The notes below the pieces were generated by a model. The model had not been told where the DNA came from and did no database searches. It worked only from the letters and a program-made list of their open reading frames with translations. From positions 50,148,486-50,212,485 of the forward strand of contig OX123192.2 of the NCBI GenBank assembly GCA_944739405.2: a stretch of 64,000 nucleotides of DNA. Reading direction: 5' to 3'. The position numbers and the translations under genes were made by a program. Of the stretch, positions 54,985 to 64,000 are shown piece after piece (the first letter of the stretch is position 1; every line of letters starts with the position of its first letter). The DNA is from Euclidia mi (lineage: Eukaryota; Arthropoda; Insecta; Lepidoptera; Erebidae).

Positions 54985-56474
54985 GGGAGGCCCTCTACTT
55001 ACACCCCATAAAGCTCCTGGAATTGATGGCATACCTGCAGATGTTTGGAAATATGGCGGGGGAGCCATTTGATCCAAGATTCACGAACTCTTGCTCAGGA
55101 TATGGGTGGTGGAACAACAGCCTGGTCAATGGAACGTCGGAGTAATCTGCCCAATACACAAAAAGGGTTGTAACAGGAAATGCAATAACTACCGTGGAAT
55201 AGCTTTGTTACCAGCAGCTTATAAGGTTTTGTCATATGTTCTACTTAAAAGGTTGAAACCGTACGCGGAAAAAATCCTCAGTGATTATCAGTGTGGCTTT
55301 CGGCCAAACAGTAGTACAATTGACCAAATATTTCTTCTGGAGCAGATCATGGAGAAAAATGGGAATATGCACAAGATCTTCACTCCCTTTTCGTGGATTT
55401 CACCAAAGCCTACGACAGCATAGACCGGGAAGCCCTGTATAACATCCTAAGGAATTTTAATATCCCTAAAAAGCTAGTCGACATGGTTGAAGTGGCCACG
55501 AAGGAAAGCAAAATGAGAGTTCGAGTCCAGAACGAGCTAACAGACGAGTTCACTGTTGAGACAGGACTGAAACAAGGAGACGCGCTATCGCCTATGCTTT
55601 TCAACTTAGTTCTAGAGCATGTCTTTAGAAAAGTGCTAGCACAAGATGCAGAAGCAAAACTTAATGGAAAGCATATGGTAGTAGGGTATGCCGACGATCT
55701 GGCACTGCTTGGAGAGAGCAGTGATGAGGTGGAAGACTGCGCAAAAGTCCTGGAATCTGAGGCTCTACGGAATATCTCCACATGAGACGCTACGAAAACA
55801 CTCGAGTGGCTAGAAATAACCTACATGTTGGAGATATCACTTACAAAGGCGTGTCAAAATTTAAATATTTAGGCTGCACCATAACAGACACGAACACTCG
55901 AGAGGAGGAGATTGATATCCGCATCCAAAACTCGTTTAGATGTAGCGCGGCTCTGCACAAAGTGTTAGTGTCAAGGTTTCTTAGCCGAAATACCAAAATA
56001 CGAATTTACAAAACTGTAATAAGACCTATTCTAACGTATGGCTGCGAAACCTGGACACTGACACAAAAGGAGGAGAATAAGCTGTTGGTCGCAGAAAGAA
56101 AGGTCCTCCGGAAGATCTTCGACCCTGTGCAGAGAACTGACGGGAGCTGGCGGATTCGAAAAAATGTCGAAATTGAGGAACTCGTAGCCATTCCTAACAT
56201 AATTGGGGAAATAAAAGCCCACAGACTCCGATGGCTCGGTCACGTCGAGAGAATGGGAGAGGAACGTGGGGTTTAGAGAGCGTATGTGGGTCGACCGACA
56301 GGACGTCGTCCTGTCGGTCGCCCCAGATACCGATGGAAAGACGTTGTGGAGCAAGATCTTGGGGCGCTTCAAGCTGGCGATTGGCGAGAAGTGGCCAAAT
56401 ATCGGGTGACGTGGCGTTCTCTCATATTGGAGGCCAAGGCACACTTTGAGTCGATGAGCCATTGGAGTAAGTAA
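54985..56474 (+). pseudogene. LINE reverse transcriptase with complete C-terminus
   Basis: Blocks in order: APGIDGIPADVWKYGGG (about 55010), VGVICPIHKKG (55140), NNYRGIALLPAAYKVLS, DYQCGFRPNSSTIDQIFLLEQ, FVDFTKAYDSIDREALY (55400), GLKQGDALSPMLFNLVLEH (55570), the catalytic box GYADDLALLGES (55690), then HRLRWLGHVERM and the GRP-rich end (56290-56330), closing HFESMSHWSK and a (GTAA)n tail. Frameshifts at about 55380 and 55783 and stops at about 55052 and 56274 inactivate it. Clade not fixed by eye. Confidence 0.8.
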
Positions 56475-57479
56475 GTAAGTACTTTCGTAGTATTGGTTTT
56501 GTGAGATTTTTTGCCTTTACTGTAAGTAAGTAAGTAATTCATTTATTCTCACATCATAACAACGTACAATTATTTGTTACATAAATAAACAGGTGCATAT
56601 AAATACAGTAGGTAGGTAGATACATAATGTCATTAATTTCGAGCCATACCCACATTAAAAAAATATAACTGTACGCCGCCGATGTGACAATAAGGCAGAC
56701 ATTCAGCGATGCGTCGTCCGTGACGTTAGCCACGATACGACTTGCTGATTTTCAATGCCTGCCCCAAGTGACGTCAGTGACGCAAAAAACGTAAAGTACA
56801 TAATTATAAACTTAACTAGTGATAAAAAAAAAAAAAAAAAAGCAGCTTATACACGTACACAATAAAGAAATACAAAAACGTTAGTACTTAATAAGTAATA
56901 AGTTATAAAGGTACGAGTTGTTAATATACCTAAAGTCACAGTGATTTGTTTACAAATTGTATCTACATATAACCGACCACTTGGGTACTCGTGTTGGCCG
57001 GTGGTGGCGCTGCGGCAGCGGCGCGCGCCAGCGAGCGTATAATAAACAAGTTTTTAGCTCTGTGTGGTCACGTGATGTAAACATTGCATCATTTTTATCA
57101 ATCATACACACCCACAGTTTGATACATAGGTAATGCTGATTAATACCAGGGTTATATGTGTGGATATCAACAGCAACTAGCCCACTGAGCGTATCAACAG
57201 GTAAGTAATTATATAATGACAATAATATTATATATTTTTACATAAATATACTTAATACTGTACACAAATTATCAATCAAACCAACAACTATTTGCTCAAT
57301 TCATATCAAAAGCCAAATAAAACAGCAAACATCTTAATTTAGGTGATTTTTCTATACCCACAGCTCGCGTGCCTCCCTATGTTATTGTGGATTTTGGCAG
57401 AAGCATCTTCAAACAAATACCCAGAACCAATCAGCTGAGAATTCAGTATATTATTTTGCCTGTAGGTCATAAACGTTGC
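56475..57479. other. No gene confirmed; LINE 3' tail
   Basis: At 56523-56640, 'gtaagtaagtaagtaattca' and an AT-rich continuation look like the inverted 3' tail of another LINE. An A-run of 18 lies at 56824-56841. A GC-rich patch with 'gcgctgcggcagcggcgcgc' (57007-57030) lies in a 90-codon minus-strand frame (57222-56950) that has no family features. Confidence 0.35.
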
Positions 57480-57494
57480 GTAAGTGTTAATTTG

Positions 57495-58830
57495 TTATAT
57501 TATTCTGTTCCTCCAAAAGATATATTTTGAAGGCGAATTTAAAAGTATTTTTTTTTTAGAGATCTTATGGGAGGCGGTATATCGTTCCAGCAATGAGTGG
57601 CAGCATATTTGAAACATCCCCGGAAGGCTGTGGTTCTGTATTTGGGTATTGAGAGTGGCCTCGACGACGAGCGAACGGGATACTGGTAATGGTCCTGCCT
57701 CCAACTCAGTTTCTGGAATAAGTATGTTGGCTTTCTTGTATTTATTATACCGAACAATAAATTGCCCAAATGGAGTCTTCTCCTTGCTTCCATTTTAAGT
57801 ACATTGTTTTGTATCAAAAAGGGTGTTATGCGACTCCTGCGGGCTATGTTGAAGCAGTATCGTGCGCATGCATTTTGGACACGTTGCACTAAGCGAGCCG
57901 TGCGGGACAACAAACATGGACCGTATACCGTGTCACAATAATTTAACTTTGATAAAACTAGACTTTCAACTAATCGTTTTCTTATATCTATGCTGAGGAA
58001 ATTTTTAATGCGATATAAAACTTTAAGTCTATAAAAACAATTTTTGATTAAATTGTTTATGTGGTTTTCGAATCGCAGTTCGGGGTCCATAAGTAAACCG
58101 AGGTTATTTACAAGTTCCACCCTTTCAATATTTACACCCATTACCTGGATTGAGGGATGTGCAGACATTATTGAGCTAATTTGATTTTTACTCCCCATAA
58201 TTATAAATTTGGTTTTTAAGGGATTAAGCACAAGTGAGTTATCTAAGGACCAAGAAGCTACCCTATTAAGCTCCTCATTAATCGTTTGTACGGCTGCTAT
58301 TGTGTCATGTGGTTTAAATGAATAGTACAGCTGGGTATCATCTGCGTACAAGTGGAATTTACAGTCTCTGATGCAGGTGGATACGTCGGCACTGTATATT
58401 ATATACAAAAGTGGTCCCAACAGGGATCCCTGAGGAATTCCCCTAGGCACCTTCCGGGGTGAGGATGACGCTGTTGAACCGTCTTTCCTTCGTATTTCTA
58501 CTGACTGTAATCTATTCGTGAGATAGCTGTCAAAACACTTTAGCGTACTTGTGTCGAAACCGTAGTACGCAAGCTTTGGGAATAGTCCAGTAGCGTTAAA
58601 ATGGTCACCTCGCCGCGATCACGTGCCTCTAAAATATTGTCAATGACGTCTGCTAAAGCTGTGGCCGTCCCTCTACCCTTTCTAAAACCTGACTGTAAGT
58701 CCGGCAGGATACTGTTTGTTTCCAAAAAATCAGTCATCTGTAAATATACAACCCTCTCTAGAACGTTAGATAAGCACGATAAGATACTTATGGGACGCAA
58801 ATCCTTAAATGTCAGCGTTAGTTGACTTTA
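57495..58830 (-). pseudogene. CR1-like LINE reverse transcriptase
   Basis: Minus-strand piece 58800-58540 gives LRPISILSCLSNVLERVVYL, DLQSGFRKGRGTATALADVI and TLLDYSQS (palm). Piece 58450-57539, 303 codons without a stop, gives PRGIPQGSLLGPLLYIIYSA, the catalytic box YADDTQLYYSF and an intact thumb and C-terminal region ending near RSLKKKYF. A frameshift separates the pieces and the 5' part is truncated. The DTQLY context and the C-terminal layout are those of CR1-type LINEs. Confidence 0.8.
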
Positions 58831-58896
58831 GTCTAACTAATTATATTTTTTTTATACCGATTAAGTTTAATTCTCTTTCATCTCACAATGAAAGTG

Positions 58897-59205
58897 CTGG
58901 AGAATTATCATCATCATCGTCAGCCCTGTACTAAACTGTCCCACTGCTAGAAGGGGAAGGCCATGGTCCACCACGCTGGCTTAGTGTGGGTTGGCAGACT
59001 TCACATGTCTTTTGAGAACATTATGGAGAACTCTCAGACATGCAGGTTTACTCACGATGTTTTCCTTCACCCCTAAGCAGGCGATAAATAACAATTTGAT
59101 ACGCACTTAACTTCGAAAAGTCATTAGTGCGGATTCGAACCCGAGACCCTCTGCGTAGCTGTCTGTCGGTCTCTCCACTCGGCTATTGCTGAGAATGTGA
59201 GAATT
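58897..59205 (-). repeat. SINE family A, near full length
   Basis: On the minus strand: a head with B box 'gggttcgaatccgcact' (about 59130), body 'gtgaaggaaaacatcgtgag' 'taaacctgcatgtctgagag', 'gtctgccaacccacact' and the end 'cagtgggacagtttagtaca' with a GATGATGATGA tail. Full-length partner of the copy at 4655-5003 in opposite orientation. Confidence 0.8.
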
Positions 59206-60704
59206 AATTACTATTATTTGATATAGAGTTGCTTCAGGATATACACAAATATAATTATTCTCTTTGTTAGTTTTCAGAAACATAGTTAATTATTGTTGTC
59301 TATGCTGGTGAAATAAATTTCCTAGGAAAGTTAGGCATACTATAATATTTAATTAGAATTCGAAACAAAAATTAAATTGAAATGTTTATTTCGGCGTGAA
59401 ATGCCAATTGCCACACTCACATGAGGAAAAGAGAACAAAAAGCTCTCGATAGCGGTCCTCAATCTTTTCTTTTTTTGACTTGTTTATCACTGGCTATTGA
59501 AACCAATGTTTTTGAATTCCAGATTCAGTAATGCATATATTCGCTTTTGAACCACTTCTTTGAAAATTTTAAAGCATTGCCACAGCGTGAATGTGCGTTT
59601 GGCTATAGTACAGTAAATTTAACATGATTGATGGAACAACAAATACTTGCGAAACTATTTGCATCGAGAAGATTGATAACTGAACAGGCTGTGACTGACG
59701 TGGATGTTTATTTTGCCAACCCACAAACTTACCTTTACAATCAACCCCAACTTTAGTACCTTGAATTAGAGTCTTAAATTACTTGTCTGAAAACTAAGAT
59801 AAAATTGTATAATATCGATGCTGGTAAAAGGTAAAATATTATTTAGATGTCAAATTCAAAGTCAAATATTCTTTATTGTGAAACATAGGTATATGTGAGC
59901 GATACACCAGGGTTATGGTGTCCAGACTCCATAATAAAAACACTCACGTAATATTACTTGGTTTATTATCAGTTGATTTCTAGCACAGAATTGAATTAAA
60001 ATGCGAACTACAGTCCTTTTTATAAACTAACCGTCATTACACTTAATGTAACGTTTAACAACTCCTTTTCAACATATAATTGAAATTACTGTACGAATAA
60101 TTATAAAGTAATCAAAAATCGACATTAATATTGTAATGAATTTTGCACAACACCAAATTATTTATTTTATATGAATAACAAATTTATTTTAATAGCCAAA
60201 CGCTGCTTTACAACATTCGGTCAACAGATGGCGCTATCAACAGGGTGTAAATATAATAGCATGTTATTTATTACCGAAAACATAATAAGTGTCAGAATCA
60301 TGTTATTTAATACTAATTGAGTTTACTTTGAAAGTTTCTGGAGTTATCTTAATAATTAAGCGATAAATTAAATACCCAATCTTTATAAACAGTTAAGCAG
60401 CCAATACAGTGTCTAATATTGTAAAGTAGTGAAGTTCTCAGTTCTGTGTTCACAAATAGTTATTTAAATATCAATCTTAAATATTATTAACATTTTCGTA
60501 ACAATATAATCATTATATATTAATTTGCGCCCATACGGCCATTCTGATCCAGCGCGCTCCTCGCGCTGACTATTTAGGTAACGGTTACAGAATAAACAGC
60601 AAACAAAAATAATGAATATAAAAATTACATAAATAAGCGTTTATCATACAGAATGAACTAAAAGTTCTTTACAAGGCTTCACCTAGTCATAGGATCTTAG
60701 CCTG
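59206..60704. other. No gene seen; LINE-like tail
   Basis: AT-rich. At 59855-59885, 'attcaaagtcaaatattctt' 'tattgtgaa' is the inverted 3' tail of a LINE. Around 60535-60600 a GC-rich patch ('cagcgcgctcctcgcgctga') precedes the minisatellite. No exon was identified. Confidence 0.4.
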
Positions 60705-60708
60705 TGGC

Positions 60709-61030
60709 ATGCGTCACCCATCACGGGATCTAACAAACAATGCTTCACCCATGGCTAAGCCGATTACGGCATCACCGATTACGGGATCTAGCGCACACAG
60801 GCATCACCCACATAGGGATCTAGCCCACAAACGGCATCACCCACATAGGGTCGATTTAGCCCACGCGGCATCACCCATCACGGGATCTAGCCACACACGG
60901 CATCACCCATCACGGGATCTAGCCAACACACGGCATCACCCATCACGGGATCTAGCCAACACACGGCATCACCCATCACGGGATCTAGCCAACACACGGC
61001 ATCACCCATCACGGGATCTAGCCAACAAGA
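60709..61030. repeat. Minisatellite, 33-bp unit, open in one frame
   Basis: The last four to five units are almost identical ('ggcatcacccatcacgggat' 'ctagccaacacac'). Earlier units are diverged or have variable length ('cacccacatagggatctagc'). Because 33 is divisible by three, one plus-strand frame stays open and encodes an 11-residue repeat RHHPSRDLANT. No start or splice context supports a protein. Confidence 0.85.
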
Positions 61031-61888
61031 CCAGGATCAAGGATACGCATGGTGGCCAGCCAGCGTTTTGGGAAGGTGGTTGGATAGGAAAAATAAAATT
61101 TTACTCAAACACAAATGCAAAATTTGCCTCATAAAAACACATCAATGCATATACATAAAATAATCATCATCGTTCGTCATGATCAGCTATATCAATACAA
61201 TGCAATTACATAGGTCCAACAACGACAGTGGAGGAGGTAGAGGGGTGAGACGTGGGGGGTCCACGTAAATCGGTATCTGACGAATCCTCCGCCCATACGG
61301 TCAAGCTGCTCATACAGTTGTTGATGTTGATCAACAACAAAGGTTAGCAAACAATGCTTGACTCTAGCTCGGTACAGCACCCATGCGGCACGTGTGCGCG
61401 CAGCCCACACACAAAACCACCGTCAAAAGGGCGGGCCACCGTCATCCATACATATTAATCAGTAAAGGACGGTTCGTCCATCCTCTCTTCGCACTAAGGT
61501 CAGGTCATCTGCTAGGATGTCATCATCAACCTGCAACACTCAAAAGACAGGTGGTGGGCAACATTTCCCACCCAAATATTAGTTCCATGATCCTTCGTAA
61601 CTGTAGATGAAATAAAATTCTACTCTTACAAAGTGGTCCGGTCTATTAAGCTATATCTATATATCAGGCATGTTCAACCTGTGCATTGGTCTATAGTTAT
61701 CTTACAACAGTGTTGGAGCCAATGACGTATTATAATATAGACGCGCCATACTCCAACAAAGCGGCTCTGAAAAACGGCTACAAATACCAAATAATATCTT
61801 GTATGAACAAAGAAAGAGAAAGCAAATAAATACTAGTATAGGGGACACCTGTTGTTAGAGAGATAATTTTAGTTGTTTTTTTAAATTC
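61031..61888. other. No gene confirmed
   Basis: Moderately GC-rich from 61190 to 61600 with partly open frames on both strands (61410-61192 minus, 61383-61610 plus). None shows a known domain. It could be the remains of an LTR element, but no LTR pair or motif supports this. Confidence 0.35.
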
Positions 61889-62344
61889 TTACACACAAAT
61901 TATTGTTACGGAGCGTACTATCACAACACAGGTTCGCGCGTAACTAAACGGAATGGCGGCAATTGCATCCATTTCAGTTTGCCATTTCAGTGTGCGGGCA
62001 ACGCATCTATAGTTTTTATATATCTTTGGTTGGAGCCCATATTTTACGCATGCGGTAAAATACAAAAGACACTGAATTTTCTCAGGTTCTGTCTGACAGT
62101 GCCATTTTAGATAATCAAATATAAAGTTATCAGGATACCCATATTTTGCAGTTTTGATAAAGCAGTTAAAACCTAATATATTCAAAATAAGTTTTATCCA
62201 CATCAAACAGGAAAACAAAATGGCAAGAAAAAAGAGAGGCCTATGTTCAGCCGTGAACAGTCGGACTGTTGATAAATATGAAATGATTTCAAACCATGCA
62301 GATCCAAGGATTTCTAAAATACTAGTGCTATAATTATTACTCAT
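61889..62344 (-). CDS. Unrecognised 151-codon ORF or first exon
   Basis: ATG at 62344 (MSNNYSTSILEILGSAWFEI) follows an AT-rich leader. One strong hydrophobic segment spans about residues 34-58 (RPLFFLAILFSCLMWIKLIL and onward), suggesting a single-pass membrane protein; the rest is cysteine- and tyrosine-containing (DYLKWHCQTEPEKIQCLLYF). The frame stops at 61889, but a good donor (GT at 61892-61891, reading GTAAGA) lies across the last valine codon, so it may be a first exon continuing downstream. I do not recognise the family, and it shows no transposon motif. Its length is well above chance for AT-rich DNA. Whether it is a real gene is uncertain. Confidence 0.4.
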   Translation of the reverse strand: MSNNYSTSILEILGSAWFEIISYLSTVRLFTAEHRPLFFLAILFSCLMWIKLILNILGFNCFIKTAKYGYPDNFIFDYLKWHCQTEPEKIQCLLYFTACVKYGLQPKIYKNYRCVARTLKWQTEMDAIAAIPFSYARTCVVIVRSVTIICV

Positions 62345-63109
62345 ATAAGAACATGTTTAATCCAATATTGAATATTTTAGGTATAGTGCAAGCTGTGAAA
62401 TTGTTGCACTGTTTGCCAACTGAGCCATAAAAGAGAAATTTACAAGCTACCAATATTATAAAGCAAGAGTAGTGCAGTCTTATTTCTAAAAATGATACCA
62501 CTCAGTTAAGAAATTTACTACAATAAACCATAAAAGCCAATAAAGACACTCAGATATTGGTATTTTATAATTAATTCAAATAGACCTTTCTTTCTGAAAC
62601 GAATGTTTCCATTTATCATTCGTCCCCTCCTTCATTATATAATTCAACTTTAATTTTATTTGACTTTATATTTAAGGAAACTTTCCAAATAATGTTAATA
62701 TTTATCTTAAACTGTTAACATGTGGTGCCAATGTAATTCTTATCAATTTATACACAATTAATAATTGTTTATCCAAATAAATAAACTTAAACTGACCAAT
62801 CACAACTGACTTAGAAATTAAGCATGAGCAGTCCACACAACTACTTTTATTTGCCAAGAATAAATACTGCTAAATGGGAAAAGAGATAATATGGATTTTC
62901 ACATCATGTGCTTTAAACCCACTTACCATTATCCTAATAATCATAATCCTATCTGTCTTGTATCCCACAAGAGCTAAGCAACAAGGTTGGCACTTAATTG
63001 TATTGGTTATCACTGGTTGTCATCTTGAATATAGATGCAACTAACTTACCAAAGAACTCACAACTAAAATAAATTGTATTTACCGAGTATAACACTAAGG
63101 CTTGTTATT
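62345..63109. other. No gene seen
   Basis: AT-rich with no recognisable repeat. It may hold the promoter of the minus-strand ORF at 62344, but no convincing core promoter element can be picked out by eye. Confidence 0.35.
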
Positions 63110-63318
63110 TATAAAAGACCAGCAGCTACGCCTGCACAGTTTTTTAAATTTATCTGTTTTGACCGATCCCGTGGGAATTTCGGGAAATCCCTTCTTAGTG
63201 CACCCCTACGGTCCCCAAAGAACATACATGCCAAATTTCAGCTTCCTGCGCCGAATAGTTTCGGCTGTAGCGTGTCTGTCAGTCAGTCAGTAACGCAAGG
63301 ATTTTATATATTAAGATT
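63110..63318 (+). repeat. Retroposed repeat, second copy
   Basis: Close match to 26412-26630: 'accgatcccgtgggaatttc', 'gtgcacccctacggtcccca', 'atttcagcttcctgcgccga', 'gtctgtcagtcagtcagtaa' and the end 'ttttatatattaagatta'. It ends directly before a candidate splice acceptor. Confidence 0.8.
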
Positions 63319-63323
63319 AGCAG

Positions 63324-63493
63324 TCACCTGCCTTAAGATTTTCAAACTAAAATGCTTAGAGATGGACTTTTATAAAACCTTAGTGAGTGCATATGTCCAT
63401 AAAGAAATCTACTGTCCAGATCTCATGTTTCTAGCTTCAGTAGTTTGGGTTAAGCAAGGACGTATCATGGTCGGAACAAATCATTCTATACAG
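63324..63493 (+). CDS. Candidate internal exon of an unknown gene
   Basis: 170 bases between an AG (63322-63323) and a donor-like ACAG|GTATAA (GT at 63494-63495), open throughout in one frame: KIFKLKCLEMDFYKTLVSAY, then HKEIYCPDLMFLASVVWVKQ and GRIMVGTNHSIQ. The residue mix looks like a folded protein and not like a repeat. I do not recognise the family. The flanking exons were not found, and the acceptor lies within a few bases of the end of a repeat, so this remains tentative. Confidence 0.3.
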
Positions 63494-63495
63494 GT

Positions 63496-64000
63496 ATAAA
63501 ATTAAGCCACAAATATTAAGATATGTCGGGTTCCCTTGTCTTATTATATAACCTTAACTTGAGCTGCAAGTTGACAGTAACAATTTCAACATAATCTTAA
63601 AATGAAATCATGTAGGCACCCACAGAGTCCACAAACTAATAAAACCTATTTTGTAACTTTACAAATATTAGCTTTAAAAATGTGTATCACAAATTTATTT
63701 TTATATCTACCTTCTGAATATATATCTGTACTAATATAATAAAACTGAAGTTTGTTTCGTTGAATGCACTTATCTGTGAAACTACTGGTTTTATGGAAAT
63801 AATTATTTTTGTGGTGGATAGTCATTTATCAAGAGAAGCTTCATATAATCGCGCCGTGAGCACTAGCCATAAGTAATGCAGTTAGTTAGCCTTTTGTAAT
63901 GTGTAACCAAGGGCTATAAATAATGTTTTGATTCCTTTAATGTTTTACTATTGGGATAATCTATTGACTACTAATTGAATTCATATTCAGCACATCACTT
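63496..64000. other. No gene seen
   Basis: AT-rich. Around 63715-63800 the text ('tgtactaatataataaaact' 'gaagtttgtttcgttgaatg') looks like the end of a dispersed repeat seen in many Lepidoptera. If the exon at 63324 is real, this is its downstream intron. Confidence 0.35.

Noticed and set aside
56231..56449. 72-codon plus-strand ORF
   Set aside because: A shadow frame of the LINE C-terminus at 54985-56474.
56950..57222. 90-codon minus-strand ORF
   Set aside because: Open partly because of a GC-rich patch; no domain, no conserved motif, no splice signals I trust.
60709..61134. Histidine-rich repeat protein
   Set aside because: The frame is the translation of a minisatellite with no initiation or splicing context.
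1..64000. An operon-like or multi-gene defence or biosynthetic system
   Set aside because: All multi-domain coding regions resolve to retroelements or to the receptor exons; no co-oriented cluster of unrelated host genes is present.

Overview
The window is nuclear DNA of a moth or butterfly (Lepidoptera) and consists mostly of transposable-element wreckage. The evidence is AT-rich DNA with splice-signalled exons; a divergent seven-transmembrane gustatory-receptor gene of the lepidopteran type; a Dong/R4 retrotransposon lying between TAA repeats; a BEL/Pao element; Jockey-like, CR1-like and RTE-like LINEs; Penelope-like fragments; several tRNA-derived SINE families; and a short TTAGG run. There is no bacterial-style operon, and no intact rRNA or tRNA gene was seen.

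Layout. 0-6 kb: SINEs, a fold-back element with a hammerhead-ribozyme-like core, and the zinc-finger tail of a LINE. 6.3-12.3 kb: a Dong/R4 LINE on the minus strand, split by a plus-strand Jockey copy (about 8.43-10.42 kb). 12.3-13.6 kb: another minus-strand Jockey-like LINE. 15.0-16.7 kb: a TA-flanked inverted-repeat DNA element that received a Penelope-like insertion. 17-24 kb: LINE tails, SINEs, a GC-rich repeat and a tandem array. 24.3-35 kb: a minus-strand LINE split by a nearly complete BEL/Pao element (25293-32352, 5-bp target duplication, 99% identical LTRs) and by a 1.5-kb inverted-repeat element. 38-45 kb: Penelope remnant, MITE-like element, SINEs, a LINE holding a Copia gag fragment, and a 120-bp tandem array. 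45.9-49.5 kb: a decayed two-ORF LINE. 49.5-52.4 kb: no gene seen. 52-59 kb: GC-rich repeat, SINEs and two LINE pseudogenes. 60.7-61.0 kb: a 33-bp minisatellite. 61.6-64 kb: the least repeat-laden stretch, with one unrecognised minus-strand ORF and one candidate plus-strand exon.

Host genes. The best-supported one is a gustatory-receptor gene on the minus strand: a 217-codon first exon at 36844-36194 and two C-terminal exons at 18942-18792 and 17761-17589. Splice signals and codon phases agree across all three. Its first intron (about 17.25 kb) would contain the whole BEL/LINE nest. A short exon for transmembrane segment 5 seems to be missing or was not found.

The elements do not form a pathway. 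The window records successive insertions (LINE into LINE tail, LINE into LINE, LTR element into LINE, repeat into gag, Copia into LINE). It also contains several near-perfect inverted repeats with very short loops, which look like template-switch scars or assembly artefacts. I found no convincing new multi-gene system. The items most worth testing are the hammerhead-like fold-back, the small inversion in the Dong copy, the SINE/LINE shared tail, the intron-like signal in the BEL LTR and the palindromes.
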